Below are positions 33,012 through 42,523 of a stretch of DNA of 64,000 bases, one piece after another. Position numbers and translations under genes: made by a program. Under the pieces are notes generated by a model. That model was not told where the DNA came from, did not search any database, and worked only from the letters and a program-made list of their open reading frames with translations. The stretch is from assembly GCF_904848665.1 (NCBI RefSeq), contig NZ_CAJHCQ010000022.1:80222-144221 (forward strand), read 5' to 3'. The DNA is from Paraburkholderia hiiakae (lineage in GTDB: Bacteria; Pseudomonadota; Gammaproteobacteria; Burkholderiales; Burkholderiaceae). Positions within the stretch are counted from its first letter, which is position 1. Each line of letters begins with the position of its first letter.

Positions 33012-33832
33012 GCCTCCTCTACTGTCCTGGCGTTGTCTTGACCGGATGCGCGCAGCGCGGACGACACGCTCGAGCCGAACAGCTCGATGCGAGGGCGCGC
33101 GCTCTGCGGCTGGGATTGGGAAATCTGGGATGCCGCGCTCGTCGCGTTCGCTGCATGGGCGGGCGCCGTGGCGTCCGGGCCCGCGCGCCCTGCGCTGCCG
33201 ACCCCGAACAGCTCGACGCGCGCACGCGCACGCGCGAGCCGTTCGGCGCGCGCCTCGGCGGTCTGCGCGGCGAGCTGTTGTTCGCGCTCCGCCACGCTCG
33301 TGTCCTGCGAGAGGCGCAGCTTCTTCACCATCACCTGGCCCGTGCGCGGCAAAAACGCGACCTTGCGCGGATGCGAGCCTTGCAGGTCCTCGGCCACGAT
33401 GCGGATGTTCTCGGTCGCGAGATAGCGGCGCACGAACGCGGCGTTGCGGTCGCCGATATTCATCGTCGTCATGCCCGCGAGCACCGCCGCGCCGCCGAAC
33501 ACCTTGGCCTCGAAGCGCTCGCGCCGGCCGCCCGCCTTGATCAGCTCGTTGATGAGCACTTCCATCGCGTAGGCGCCGTAGCGCATCGCGTCGGAGGCGC
33601 CGGTGAGCGCGTGGGCGGAGTCGGCGCCGTCGTCGGGCAGCATGAAGTGGTTCATGCCGCCAATACCGGCGGTGCGGTCCTGGATGCAGGCCGCCACGCA
33701 CGAGCCGAGCACGGTGACGAGCACCATGTCGTCACCCGTCGTATAGAACTCGTTGGGCAGCAGCTTGACGCCTGGGCGCTGGAAATGCGTGTCGAAATAG
33801 CGATTCGACGCGATTGGGAGGCGGGCGCTCAT
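33008..33832 (-). CDS. cheD: Chemoreceptor glutamine deamidase CheD with duplicated tail motif
   Basis: 274 residues, long for CheD. The catalytic core is complete: TVLGSCVAACI (Cys), GGMNHFMLP (His), KVFGGAAVL. Past residue 180 there is a charged helix and an Ala/Ser-rich tail that carries two similar motifs, ARVELFG and PRIELFG, about 45 residues apart. CheD deamidates receptor glutamines to prepare methylation sites. It overlaps cheR (ATGA) and cheB (GTGA). Confidence 0.95.
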   Translation of the reverse strand: MSARLPIASNRYFDTHFQRPGVKLLPNEFYTTGDDMVLVTVLGSCVAACIQDRTAGIGGMNHFMLPDDGADSAHALTGASDAMRYGAYAMEVLINELIKAGGRRERFEAKVFGGAAVLAGMTTMNIGDRNAAFVRRYLATENIRIVAEDLQGSHPRKVAFLPRTGQVMVKKLRLSQDTSVAEREQQLAAQTAEARAERLARARARVELFGVGSAGRAGPDATAPAHAANATSAASQISQSQPQSARPRIELFGSSVSSALRASGQDNARTVEEA

Positions 33833-34773
33833 GCAGGCACTCCGATCGCGTCGTTCGTGCGGCGCGGCGCGGCATTGGCCCCGCCGGCGCGCGTGAGTTC
33901 GTATACCGTCTGGCCGCGCAGACGGAACGCCTGCGTGACGTAGGTGAAGTTCTCCGAGTGGCCCGCGAACAGCAGGCCGTCCGGCTTCATGAGCGGCTCG
34001 AAGCGCGTGAGGACCTGCGCCTGGGTCGGCTTGTCGAAATAGATCATCACGTTGCGGCAGAAGATCGCGTCGAACGTCGTGCGCAAGCCGTAGTCCGCGT
34101 CGGTGAGATTGAGCTGCTCGAACTTGATCATCGCTCGCAGCTCCGGGCGCACTTTTACGAGCCCCGAGTGGGAGCCTGTGCCCTTGAAGAAGAAGCGCTT
34201 GAGGCGCTCGGGCGACAGATGCTTCACCTGGTCGAACGAGTAGACGCCCGCGTCGGCCTTGGCGAGCACCTGGGTGTCGAGGTCGGTGGCGAGCACGCGT
34301 GCCTCGCGCGCGGCGCGGTCTCCAAGCGCTTCGATGAGCGTCATCGCGATCGAGTACGGCTCTTCGCCCGTCGAAGCCGCCGAACACCATACCGAAACCG
34401 GCTGGGAACCGGGCATTCCCCGGCGCTTCACGAAATCCGCGAGGATCGGGAAGTGATGCGCCTCGCGGAAAAACGCCGTGAGGTTCGTGGTGAGCGCGTT
34501 CGTGAACGCTTCCCACTCGTTCGCGTCGTTGCGCGCTTCGAGCTGGTCGAGGTACTCGCGAAAACTGTCGATGCCGAGCGTGCGCAGGCGCCGCGCGAGC
34601 CGGCTGTACGCCATGTCGCGCTTGTGGTCCGAGAGCGAGATGCCCGCGCGGCGGTGAATGAGCGCGCGAATGCGCTCGAAGTCCGCCGAGGTGAAATCGA
34701 AATCGCGGTTGCTCTCGACGCCCGAACCGCCCGGCTCGCCGGCGTCGTGGCGTGAATTTCGCAGCGCTTTCAT
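33829..34773 (-). CDS. cheR: Chemotaxis methyltransferase CheR
   Basis: 314 residues from ATG 34773 (MKALRNSRHD), chosen because GAAGGAG lies 8 nt upstream; the ATG at 34791 has none. The N-terminal helical domain (RIRALIHRRAGISLSDHKRDM, landmark RRAGISLSDHK) is followed by the SAM-binding domain WCSAASTGEEPYS, DLDTQVL and FCRNVMIYFDK. It methylates receptor glutamates. The MCP upstream ends in the CheR/CheB-binding pentapeptide. Confidence 0.97.
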   Translation of the reverse strand: MKALRNSRHDAGEPGGSGVESNRDFDFTSADFERIRALIHRRAGISLSDHKRDMAYSRLARRLRTLGIDSFREYLDQLEARNDANEWEAFTNALTTNLTAFFREAHHFPILADFVKRRGMPGSQPVSVWCSAASTGEEPYSIAMTLIEALGDRAAREARVLATDLDTQVLAKADAGVYSFDQVKHLSPERLKRFFFKGTGSHSGLVKVRPELRAMIKFEQLNLTDADYGLRTTFDAIFCRNVMIYFDKPTQAQVLTRFEPLMKPDGLLFAGHSENFTYVTQAFRLRGQTVYELTRAGGANAAPRRTNDAIGVPA

Positions 34774-35001
34774 GCTGATACTCCTTCGCATTGCGCGCCG
34801 CCCACTGCATGGGATACCGCGGCGCAGGACTGCTGCGCGCCGCGGCTGCCCGGTTGCAATGCGTGCGGCGCATGGGCGACCTGCGCAACGCGCGTGGACC
34901 CTGGGGTCCGGCGCGGCAGGTCTTGCCGTTGTGTAGCGCTCATGTGCATTGCAGTTGCTCGTCGTGTTCAGTACTTCACTACTTCTCTATGCCGCGTTCG
35001 A

Positions 35002-36855
35002 TCAGAACGTTTCCCAGTCCGAATCGTCCGAGGCGGATGCCGCCGTGTTCACGTGCGTATCGGCGCGCGCAGGCGCAGCGGGCCTGGCTGCCGGCGTGGC
35101 TGCCGGTTTTGCCGTGGGCTTCGCTGCCGAATGCGCTGCGGGCTTTGTCGCTGGCTTCGCGATGTCCATCGATGCCGTCGGACTTGCCGTGGCTACAGAC
35201 TTCGTCGCAGTCGTTGCCGCGGACGGCGTCGTGCGTTTCGCGCCGCCCGACGCTGCCGGCGTCACACGCGCCGGGCTCGCGCCCACGCTGCGCGCTTGCG
35301 CGCCGCCCGTCGTCCACTTGCCGAGCACGTTTTGCAGCTGCCGCGTCTGCTCTTCGAGCGACGCCGCCGCCGCCGCGGCCTGTTCCACCAACGCGGCGTT
35401 CTGCTGCGTGACGGTGTCCATCTGCGTGACGGCCCGGTTGACCTGCTCGATGCCGCCCGACTGCTCCTCGGACGCCGCGCTGATCTCACCCATGATGTCG
35501 GTCACGCGACGCACGGCCTGAAGGATTTCTTCCATCGTCGTGCCGGCGCGGCCCACCAGTTGCGAGCCGCTTTGCACCTTCTCGGCCGAGTCGTTGATGA
35601 GTTCCTTGATTTCCTTCGCCGCGCTGGCGCTGCGCTGCGCGAGGCTGCGCACCTCGCCGGCCACCACCGCGAAGCCCCGGCCCTGCTCGCCCGCCCGCGC
35701 CGCTTCCACGGCCGCGTTGAGCGCGAGGATGTTGGTCTGGAACGCAATGCCTTCGATCACGCTGATGATGTCCACGACCTTCGCCGAACTCACCGCAATG
35801 CCCTGCATCGTGTTCACCACCTCGCCCACCACCTCTCCGCCTCGCGTCGCGATATCGGACGCGTTGACGGCCAGCTGGCTCGCCTGACGCGCGTTCTCGG
35901 CGTTCTGGCGCACCGTGCCGGTGAGCTGCTCCATGCTCGACGCCGTTTCCTGCAGCGAGGCGGCCTGCTGCTCGGTGCGCTGCGACAGGTCGGTGTTGCC
36001 CATGGCGATTTCACGCGCGCCCACGTCGATCGAACTTGCGCCCGTATGCACCGCGCCCACCAGCGTGACGAGGCTTTCCTGCATGCGCTTGACGCCGCTG
36101 AAGAGACGCCCGATTTCGTTGTCGCTGTAGACCGTGACGGTCTGCGAAAGATCGCCCTGGGCGATGCGCTCGAAGCACGCCACGGCGTCCTCGAGCGGCT
36201 GGACGATGAGGCCGCGCATGGCAAAGCGGATCGCCACCACGAGCACGAGCGCGATGGCGATCACCACGCCGATCGCCGCGCGCATCATGTCGATACGCTC
36301 GTTCGCCGTCACCTGACGCGCCTGCGCGCCGTCCTGCATCGCCTGCGCGAGCGGGGCGGCAACGTTGTCGTAGTCGACGAACATCGGGCTGATCTTCGTG
36401 TCGGCCACGGCGTGGTAGGCCGCTTGATCGTTTGCGCGCAGGGCCGCAAATTCGGGCTGAACGCCGTCTTGCATCAGCGTCGCGCGTTTGGTGGCGAGCG
36501 CGTCGAGCATCGTGGCGTCGAGGCCGCCCTTCGGCGCACCCTGGAAGACCTGCCACGCATCGTTGGATTTCCCGAGCAGTTCGTCGGCACGATCGAACGC
36601 CTTCTTCGCATCGTCGGCCTGGCCCGCCGCCGCGAGCGCGCTGCCGCGTTCGAGCGAGACACGCGTGCGCAGCAGATACGACGAGGCGTCGTTGAGCGCA
36701 TGCATCGCGACGAGATCGCCGCGTGCCATCGTGCCGAGCGCATCACTCGCGCGCCCGAGCGCGTAGAGTCCGAGGCCGCCGACCAGCACGGTCAGCGCAA
36801 CCAGAATGACCCCGACGCCCGTGAGCGTCGTGCGGATCGACCATCTTTGCAGCAT
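35002..36855 (-). CDS. Methyl-accepting chemotaxis protein (Tsr/Tar type) with C-terminal DWETF tether
   Basis: 617 residues from ATG 36855, with AGGAG upstream. TM1 is about residues 11-31, then a periplasmic four-helix ligand domain, TM2 about 188-210, HAMP, and the signalling hairpin IISVIEGIAFQTNILALNAAVEAARAGEQGRGFA (landmark FQTNILALNAAVEAARA). After an Ala/Lys/Thr/Pro-rich linker the protein ends SDWETF, matching the NWETF pentapeptide that tethers CheR and CheB. It sits between cheW and cheR, as in enteric tsr/tar operons. The ligand cannot be read from the sequence. Confidence 0.95.
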   Translation of the reverse strand: MLQRWSIRTTLTGVGVILVALTVLVGGLGLYALGRASDALGTMARGDLVAMHALNDASSYLLRTRVSLERGSALAAAGQADDAKKAFDRADELLGKSNDAWQVFQGAPKGGLDATMLDALATKRATLMQDGVQPEFAALRANDQAAYHAVADTKISPMFVDYDNVAAPLAQAMQDGAQARQVTANERIDMMRAAIGVVIAIALVLVVAIRFAMRGLIVQPLEDAVACFERIAQGDLSQTVTVYSDNEIGRLFSGVKRMQESLVTLVGAVHTGASSIDVGAREIAMGNTDLSQRTEQQAASLQETASSMEQLTGTVRQNAENARQASQLAVNASDIATRGGEVVGEVVNTMQGIAVSSAKVVDIISVIEGIAFQTNILALNAAVEAARAGEQGRGFAVVAGEVRSLAQRSASAAKEIKELINDSAEKVQSGSQLVGRAGTTMEEILQAVRRVTDIMGEISAASEEQSGGIEQVNRAVTQMDTVTQQNAALVEQAAAAAASLEEQTRQLQNVLGKWTTGGAQARSVGASPARVTPAASGGAKRTTPSAATTATKSVATASPTASMDIAKPATKPAAHSAAKPTAKPAATPAARPAAPARADTHVNTAASASDDSDWETF

Positions 36856-37045
36856 CTCGTTTGCTCCTGTCCTGTGCGAATCGGGGCGGGCTATGCGGCC
36901 GGGCGCTGCCGACCTGGCGCGGCGACGCCCAAGGCCATGCACGAAGCGCGCGCAAGCACGAGGGCGGCTTGCCGCTCTTTGGCGGCGGCTTATCCGCTCT
37001 CTCTCACGCTGGCCTCGCGGCCCCCCGGTTTTACCTCTCGGCGCG

Positions 37046-37579
37046 TTAGACCAGCGCCTCGATTAGAGCCATTTCACGGCTCGTCATCAGCTTTTCGATG
37101 TCCATCAGGATCAGCATGCGGCCTTCCACGGTGCCGAGGCCCGTGAGGTACTCGGTCGTGAGCGTCGCGCCGAATTCGGGCGCGGGCATGATCTGCTCCA
37201 TCTGCAGCGTGAGCACGTCCGAGACGCCGTCCACCACCATGCCGACCACGCGATGCGCGACGTTCAGGATGATGACGACCGTCTGGTGGTCGTACTCGAC
37301 ACGGCCCAGATGGAACTTGATGCGCATGTCGACGATCGGCACGATGATGCCGCGCAGGTTGATCACGCCCTTGATGAAATCGGGCGCGTTCGCGATGCGC
37401 GTCACGCTGTCGTAGCCGCGGATCTCCTGCACTTTCAGGATGTCGATGCCGTACTCTTCCGCGCCGAGGGTAAAGACGAGGAATTCCTGACCGCCTGCGT
37501 CGGCCTGCAGCGCGTCGCGGCGTTGCGCGCCGGCAAGCGCGCCGTGCGCGTTGCCTTGAATCGATTGGACTTCTGCCAC
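37046..37579 (-). CDS. cheW: Chemotaxis coupling protein CheW
   Basis: 177 residues from GTG 37579 (GTG GCA GAA GTC). The CheW fold shows EFLVFTLGAEEYGIDILKVQEIRGYD, INLRGIIVPIVDMRIKF and LMDIEKLMTS (landmarks GIDILKVQEIRGY, INLRGIIVPIVD). It links the MCP signalling tip to CheA. It lies 57 bp after cheA. Length is typical. Confidence 0.97.
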   Translation of the reverse strand: MAEVQSIQGNAHGALAGAQRRDALQADAGGQEFLVFTLGAEEYGIDILKVQEIRGYDSVTRIANAPDFIKGVINLRGIIVPIVDMRIKFHLGRVEYDHQTVVIILNVAHRVVGMVVDGVSDVLTLQMEQIMPAPEFGATLTTEYLTGLGTVEGRMLILMDIEKLMTSREMALIEALV

Positions 37580-37636
37580 GTTAGCCCCTGAACGGTTGGG
37601 AGATGATTGGTTGAGTGCGTCCGGACTTCATAACGA

Positions 37637-39907
37637 TCACGCGAATTCGGCGAACGCACCCGAATTAGCGCTGGCGCTCACGCCGTGCGTGGCGCGCGTC
37701 TCACGATTGAGCGCGGCCACGTCGACGATCAGCGCGACGCTGCCGTCGCCGAGAATGGTCGCCGCCGAAATGCCGTGCACCTTGCGGTAGTTCGTTTCGA
37801 GGTTCTTCACCACGACCTGCTGCTGGCCGACCAGCTCATCGATCAGCATGGCGAAGCGACGGCCTTCGGTTTCCATGATCGTGACGATGCCCTGCGTCGG
37901 GTCTGTGCGCGCGCCTTCCACGTTGAACGCCTGGTGCAGCGCTACGAGCGGGAGATACTCGCCGCGCACGCGCACCACGCGGTCGCCGTTGGTGACCGTG
38001 TAGATGTCTTCGTGGCGCGGCTGCAGCGACTCCATCACGAAGTTCAGCGGCAGGATGAAGATCTCGCTGCCCACCTTCACCGACATGCCATCGAGAATCG
38101 CCAGCGTGAGCGGCAGCACGATGCGCGTGGTACTGCCCTTGCCCGCGTGCGAGGTGATCTCCACGTGGCCGCCCATCGCCTGGATGTTTCGCTTGACGAC
38201 GTCCATGCCCACGCCGCGGCCCGAAACGTCCGTCACTTGCTCGGCGGTCGAGAAACCCGGCAGGAAGATGAGGTTCCAGACCTCATCGTCGCTCATGGTG
38301 TCGCTGACCTGCATGCCCTGCTTGATCGCCTTGGCGAGAATCTTGTCGCGGCGCAGGCCAGCGCCGTCGTCGCTCACTTCGATCACGATGTTGCCGCCGT
38401 GGTGCGCGGCGGAGAGCACAAGCTGGCCCGTGGCGTCCTTGCCCGCGGCGCGGCGCGCTTCCACGGTTTCGATGCCGTGGTCGAGCGAGTTGCGCACGAG
38501 GTGGGTGAGCGGGTCGATGATGCGCTCGATGAGGCTCTTGTCGAGTTCGGTCGCCTGACCGAAGGTGACAAGCTCGACTTCCTTTCCGAGCTTCGCCGCG
38601 AGATCGCGCACGAGGCGCGGGAAGCGGCTGAAGACGTAATCCATCGGCATCATGCGGATCGACATCACCGCTTCCTGCAGGTCGCGCGCGTTGCGCTCGA
38701 GCTGCGCCATGCCGTTGTAGAGACGGTCGTGCAGCGCCGGGTCGAACGTGCTGGTGGTTTCCGCCAGCATGGCCTGCGTAATGACGAGTTCGCCCACGAG
38801 GTTGATCAGTTGATCGACCTTTTCGACGCCCACACGGATCGAGCTGCCTTCCGCCGACGCCGCGGCGGCGGCCGGGCGCGCCTTGCGCTCGCCGTCGGCT
38901 TGCGCGGGCGCGCTCGCGGGAGGGCGAGGCGCTTCGTGTTCCGGGTGCGGTGCAGGCGGCGCGGCGGGGACCACGGCGCTCGGCGCTGCCGCCGGTGCCG
39001 CGGGAGCCGCGGCCGGTGCGGGCGCAGCCTCAAGCGCTGCGGCGGAACCTGCTGCCGCTGCCGGTTGCGCGTCGCCCTGCGGCGCGGCGCCACGGCCGAT
39101 CGAAATCTGTTTCTCGTCGATCACGAAGCAGCACACCGCGATGATGTCGTCGGACGTCACATCGGTTTCGAGCCACAGCGTGAGGTCGTCGCCGGTCTTC
39201 ACCTGGCCGAGAATGCGGCCGAGGTTGCCGAGCTCATCGACGAGCAGATCCTGGTCCTTCGCGTCGACAGCGCGCAGCGTGACGCGCAGGTGCGGACCTT
39301 CCGCGCCCGCCTCGGCGCTGGCCGCAGGCGCCGAGCCTGCTGCATCGATCGCCTCGCTCACGACGTGTTCGGGCGCGCCCGAGCCCGCAGCCGACAGCGT
39401 GCTGTGCATTTCGAAAGCGGCTTCGAGATCTTCTTCCGAATCGCCAGCGCTTGCCTGTGGGGCCGGCGCGGGTGCCGGCGCGGGCACGGGTTCAGGCGCG
39501 GAAGCGGGTACGCCGCGGCTTTCCGCATAGAGACGCTCGAGCTTCGTGCGCACGGCGGCAGCCGCTTGCGCGTCGGGCTCGGCGCTCGCGCGGTAGGCGC
39601 CGAGCTGGTCGGAGAGCACGTCCTTCGTTTCGAGGAACGTGTCGATCATGTCCTTGCGCAGCACGAGCTCGTTGTTGCGAGCGCGGTCGAGCAACGATTC
39701 GAGAATGTGGGTCGTCTCGGTCAAGGCCGTGAAGCCGAACGTCGCCGCGCCACCCTTGATCGAGTGCGCCGCACGGAAGATCGCCGCCAGATCCTCGGGA
39801 TCCGGGCGACCGACGTTCAGGTTCAGGAGAAGCTGCTCCATCTGCGCGAGCAGCTCGTCCGCCTCGTCGAAAAACGTCTGATAGAACTGAGTGATGTCGA
39901 GAGTCAT
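37637..39907 (-). CDS. cheA: Chemotaxis histidine kinase CheA
   Basis: 756 residues. The P1 domain has phospho-acceptor H48 (RAAHSIKGGAATFG). The P2-like domain is around residues 205-275. A long Ala/Pro linker follows (about 280-345). P3 dimerisation (VDQLINLVGELVITQ) is followed by P4 with N box THLVRNSLDHGIE, G1 SDDGAGLRRD and G2 GRGVGMDVVK, then the CheW-like P5. It phosphorylates CheY and CheB. All catalytic motifs are intact. The gene is downstream of the cheY-like regulator. Confidence 0.98.
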   Translation of the reverse strand: MTLDITQFYQTFFDEADELLAQMEQLLLNLNVGRPDPEDLAAIFRAAHSIKGGAATFGFTALTETTHILESLLDRARNNELVLRKDMIDTFLETKDVLSDQLGAYRASAEPDAQAAAAVRTKLERLYAESRGVPASAPEPVPAPAPAPAPQASAGDSEEDLEAAFEMHSTLSAAGSGAPEHVVSEAIDAAGSAPAASAEAGAEGPHLRVTLRAVDAKDQDLLVDELGNLGRILGQVKTGDDLTLWLETDVTSDDIIAVCCFVIDEKQISIGRGAAPQGDAQPAAAAGSAAALEAAPAPAAAPAAPAAAPSAVVPAAPPAPHPEHEAPRPPASAPAQADGERKARPAAAAASAEGSSIRVGVEKVDQLINLVGELVITQAMLAETTSTFDPALHDRLYNGMAQLERNARDLQEAVMSIRMMPMDYVFSRFPRLVRDLAAKLGKEVELVTFGQATELDKSLIERIIDPLTHLVRNSLDHGIETVEARRAAGKDATGQLVLSAAHHGGNIVIEVSDDGAGLRRDKILAKAIKQGMQVSDTMSDDEVWNLIFLPGFSTAEQVTDVSGRGVGMDVVKRNIQAMGGHVEITSHAGKGSTTRIVLPLTLAILDGMSVKVGSEIFILPLNFVMESLQPRHEDIYTVTNGDRVVRVRGEYLPLVALHQAFNVEGARTDPTQGIVTIMETEGRRFAMLIDELVGQQQVVVKNLETNYRKVHGISAATILGDGSVALIVDVAALNRETRATHGVSASANSGAFAEFA

Positions 39908-39974
39908 TGCTCTTTCACCGCGTTAATTGCCTGGGGGTGCCTGGGGCTTGCCTGGTCGGTCGCCACGCGGCACC

Positions 39975-40349
39975 TCAAGGGTGGGCCTCGCCGAGTGCGC
40001 TCGCCAGGTCGACGAGCAGCTCGGGGTCCACCGGTTTTTCGATCCAGCCGGTCGCGCCTGCGTCGCGTACGGCTGCCTTGAAGCCTTCGTCCGATTCCGT
40101 GGTCAGCACGAGGATGGGCGTTTCGAAGTACGAAGGATTCGCCCTCAACTGCTTGATCAGGTCGAGCCCGCCCATGCGCGGCATGTAAAGGTCGGTGAGC
40201 ACGAGATCGAAGCGCTGGGCGAGCGCATGCTCGAGCCCTTCTTCGCCGTCGCTCGCCACCGTCACTTCGTAGCCTGCCGAGCCGAGCGCCGCACGCAGGA
40301 TCTCCCGCATGGACACCGAATCGTCGATCGCCAGAATGTTCCTGATCAT
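39975..40349 (-). CDS. CheY-like single-domain response regulator
   Basis: 124 residues with D9/D10, phospho-acceptor D53 (VLTDLYMP), T83/T84 and K105 (IEKPVDP). It differs from the CheY beside cheZ (lacks the SDWNMP signature; has IEKPVDPELL). Its position between motB and cheA is standard in Burkholderia, where it is often also called cheY. It may act as a phosphate sink or a second motor input; the sequence does not tell which. Confidence 0.92.
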   Translation of the reverse strand: MIRNILAIDDSVSMREILRAALGSAGYEVTVASDGEEGLEHALAQRFDLVLTDLYMPRMGGLDLIKQLRANPSYFETPILVLTTESDEGFKAAVRDAGATGWIEKPVDPELLVDLASALGEAHP

Positions 40350-40362
40350 CCGTTCCTCGTTG

Positions 40363-41448
40363 TCATTGCGCTTCCGGCGCTGCCGTTGTTCCCATCGCCG
40401 GCGCCACTGTCACCGCCGGCACCACCGACTTGGCCACCTTCGGCGCGATCGCCACCGGGGCCGGCGCCGCCTTGACCGGCACGGCGTCCGGCGTGAGCCC
40501 GGGCAGGCTCTTGCCCGAACCCGCTGCGTCGTCGGAGAGCGTGGTGGTGGTCGAGTCGTCGTGCATGAGCGCGTCTTCGGACTTCTTGTTCAATACGATG
40601 ATGCTGATACGGCGATTCTCGGGGTCGAGCGGATCGGCCTTGTTCAGGTTCTGCGTCGAAGCGAGACCGAGCACGCGCAACACCTTCGATTCGTCCATGC
40701 CGCCCGCGATCAGCTCGCGGCGCGAGGCATTGGCGCGGTCCGCGGAAAGCTCCCAGTTGCTATAGCCCTTCTCGCCGCCCGCATAGGGCACGGCGTCGGT
40801 GTGGCCCTGCACGACGATGCGGTTGGGCACGTCGTTGAGCGTCATGCCGATCGCCTGCAGGATGTCGTGCATGTACGGCTCGACCACGTCGCGCGCGGTT
40901 GCGAACATCGGGCGCTTCTGCGAGTCGACAATTTCGATGCGCAGGCCCTGCAGCGTGGAGTCGATGCGGATCTGCTGCTTGAACTGGCGCAGCACCGGGT
41001 TCGCCTCGATCGCCGCCATCAGCTTCACCTGCAGGTCATGCAGGCGCACCTGCTCCTTGCGTTCGAGCGAGCCTTCGAGCTGCTTCGTGGCGTCGTCGTC
41101 GTTGTGCTTCGACTGGTCGCGCTCCGAGCGCTCGGTCGCGCCGTCGCTGCGGCGCGTGACGCCCTGGTCCTGCGACGAGATGTCACGGCCACCGCCTTTC
41201 AGGATGCTCGAGTCTTCGGCGCTGCGGTCGCCGCCCCAGAGCGTGATCTTCAACGGCTGGTTGAAGTAGTCGGCAATGCCGCGCAACTGCACCGTCGAAG
41301 CCGACGAGAGCAGCCACATCAGCAGGAAGAACGCCATCATCGCGGTCATGAAGTCCGCGTAGGCGAGCTTCCACGCGCCGCCATGATGGCCGGCCTTCTT
41401 CGGCGCGGCGCGCTTGACAACGATTGCGCGGTCCTTGTTATTGCTCAT
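40363..41448 (-). CDS. motB: Flagellar stator protein MotB
   Basis: 361 residues. The single transmembrane helix (FMTAMMAFFLLMWLLSS) has the proton-carrying Asp at position 32 (YADFMTA). The C-terminal OmpA-like domain binds peptidoglycan (VVQGHTDAVPY, SNWELSADRANASRREL). An Ala/Pro/Val-rich tail of about 60 residues ends the protein. It overlaps no other gene but starts 10 bp after motA. Confidence 0.97.
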   Translation of the reverse strand: MSNNKDRAIVVKRAAPKKAGHHGGAWKLAYADFMTAMMAFFLLMWLLSSASTVQLRGIADYFNQPLKITLWGGDRSAEDSSILKGGGRDISSQDQGVTRRSDGATERSERDQSKHNDDDATKQLEGSLERKEQVRLHDLQVKLMAAIEANPVLRQFKQQIRIDSTLQGLRIEIVDSQKRPMFATARDVVEPYMHDILQAIGMTLNDVPNRIVVQGHTDAVPYAGGEKGYSNWELSADRANASRRELIAGGMDESKVLRVLGLASTQNLNKADPLDPENRRISIIVLNKKSEDALMHDDSTTTTLSDDAAGSGKSLPGLTPDAVPVKAAPAPVAIAPKVAKSVVPAVTVAPAMGTTAAPEAQ

Positions 41449-41458
41449 GGGCCGGTCC

Positions 41459-42319
41459 TTACTTCGCCTTCACGCGGCGCACGTGCTCTTCGAGTTCCGT
41501 GAACGACGGACGCTCGGTCGAGAACAGCACCTTGCGGCCGAACTCCACGGCAATGGCCGGCGCGTAGCCATTCAGGCTCGCGAGGATCGTCACCTTGATG
41601 CACTGGAACATCTTGGTCGACTCGGTCACGCGCTGCTCCGCGAGGCTCGAGAGCGGGCCGATCAGGCCATACGAAAGCAAAATGCCGAGGAACGTGCCCA
41701 CCAGCGCCTGGGCGATCATCTCGCCGAGGACCGCGGGCGGCTTGTCGGCGGACGCCATGGTGTGAACCACGCCCATCACCGCCGCGACGATACCGAACGC
41801 CGGCATCGCGTCGCCCACCTTCGCGAGCGCATGGGCGGGCGCCTCGCCTTCGGCGTGGTGCGTTTCGATTTCCTCGTCCATGAGGCTTTCGATCTCGAAG
41901 GCGTTCATGTTGCCGCCCACCATGAGACGCAGGTAGTCGGTGAGGAATTCGACGATGTGGTGGTCGGCCAGGATCTTCGGATACTGCGTGAAGATCGGGC
42001 TCTTCTGCGGATCGTCGATATCCGCTTCGAGCGTGAGCGTGCCTTCCTTTCGCGCCTTCGCGAGCAGGACATAGAGCAGCGCGAGCAGCTCCATGTACAC
42101 GTCCTTGTTGTATTTGGCGCCCTTGAACAGCGTGGGAAGCACGCGCAAGGTGGCCTTGATGGTCTTGATGCCGTTGCCGAGGATGAACGCGCCGACGCCA
42201 GCACCACCGATCATGAGCAATTCCATCGGCTGCATGAGCGCGCCGAGATGGCCGCCCTCGAGTGCGTAGCCGCCGAAGACGCAAAGGATCGTCAAGAGGG
42301 TTCCAACGATAATCAGCAC
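41459..42319 (-). CDS. motA: Flagellar stator protein MotA
   Basis: 286 residues from GTG 42319 (GTG CTG ATT ATC), with GAGGA upstream. Four membrane segments flank a large cytoplasmic loop. Conserved pieces include YALEGGHLGALMQP, GDAMPAFGIVAAVMGVVHTM and GTFLGILLSYGLIGPL. It conducts protons with MotB. It is the first gene of the mot-che operon and lies about 60 nt downstream of a sigma28-type promoter. Confidence 0.97.
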   Translation of the reverse strand: MLIIVGTLLTILCVFGGYALEGGHLGALMQPMELLMIGGAGVGAFILGNGIKTIKATLRVLPTLFKGAKYNKDVYMELLALLYVLLAKARKEGTLTLEADIDDPQKSPIFTQYPKILADHHIVEFLTDYLRLMVGGNMNAFEIESLMDEEIETHHAEGEAPAHALAKVGDAMPAFGIVAAVMGVVHTMASADKPPAVLGEMIAQALVGTFLGILLSYGLIGPLSSLAEQRVTESTKMFQCIKVTILASLNGYAPAIAVEFGRKVLFSTERPSFTELEEHVRRVKAK

Positions 42320-42378
42320 TGACGGGTCCTCACTAGAAATGCGCCGCGAACCGCCGTCGGCCCGCGCCCTTAGCTGGG

Positions 42379-42405
42379 TTTACGGCAACGGCGCGAAAAA
42401 CTTTG
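42379..42405 (-). promoter_or_regulatory. Candidate sigma28 promoter for the mot-che operon
   Basis: Minus strand: CAAAGTTT, 11 nt, GCCGTAAA. It matches TAAAGTTT at 7 of 8 positions, with exact spacing and the GCCG core. It lies about 60 nt before the motA GTG. Confidence 0.72.
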
Positions 42406-42523
42406 GGATTGAATGGGCGCGGATCGTAAGCCGGCCGGGCGTCTGCCGTCTGCGCTGCCTGCGCATGACGGATGAATCTGGGGCCGGTTCGCAAAGCCGC
42501 GTGGGAAGGGATTGCTGTTTGTG

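Noticed and set aside
37685..40081. 798-codon + frame opposite cheA
   Set aside because: His/Arg/Val-rich shadow of cheA; no start signal.
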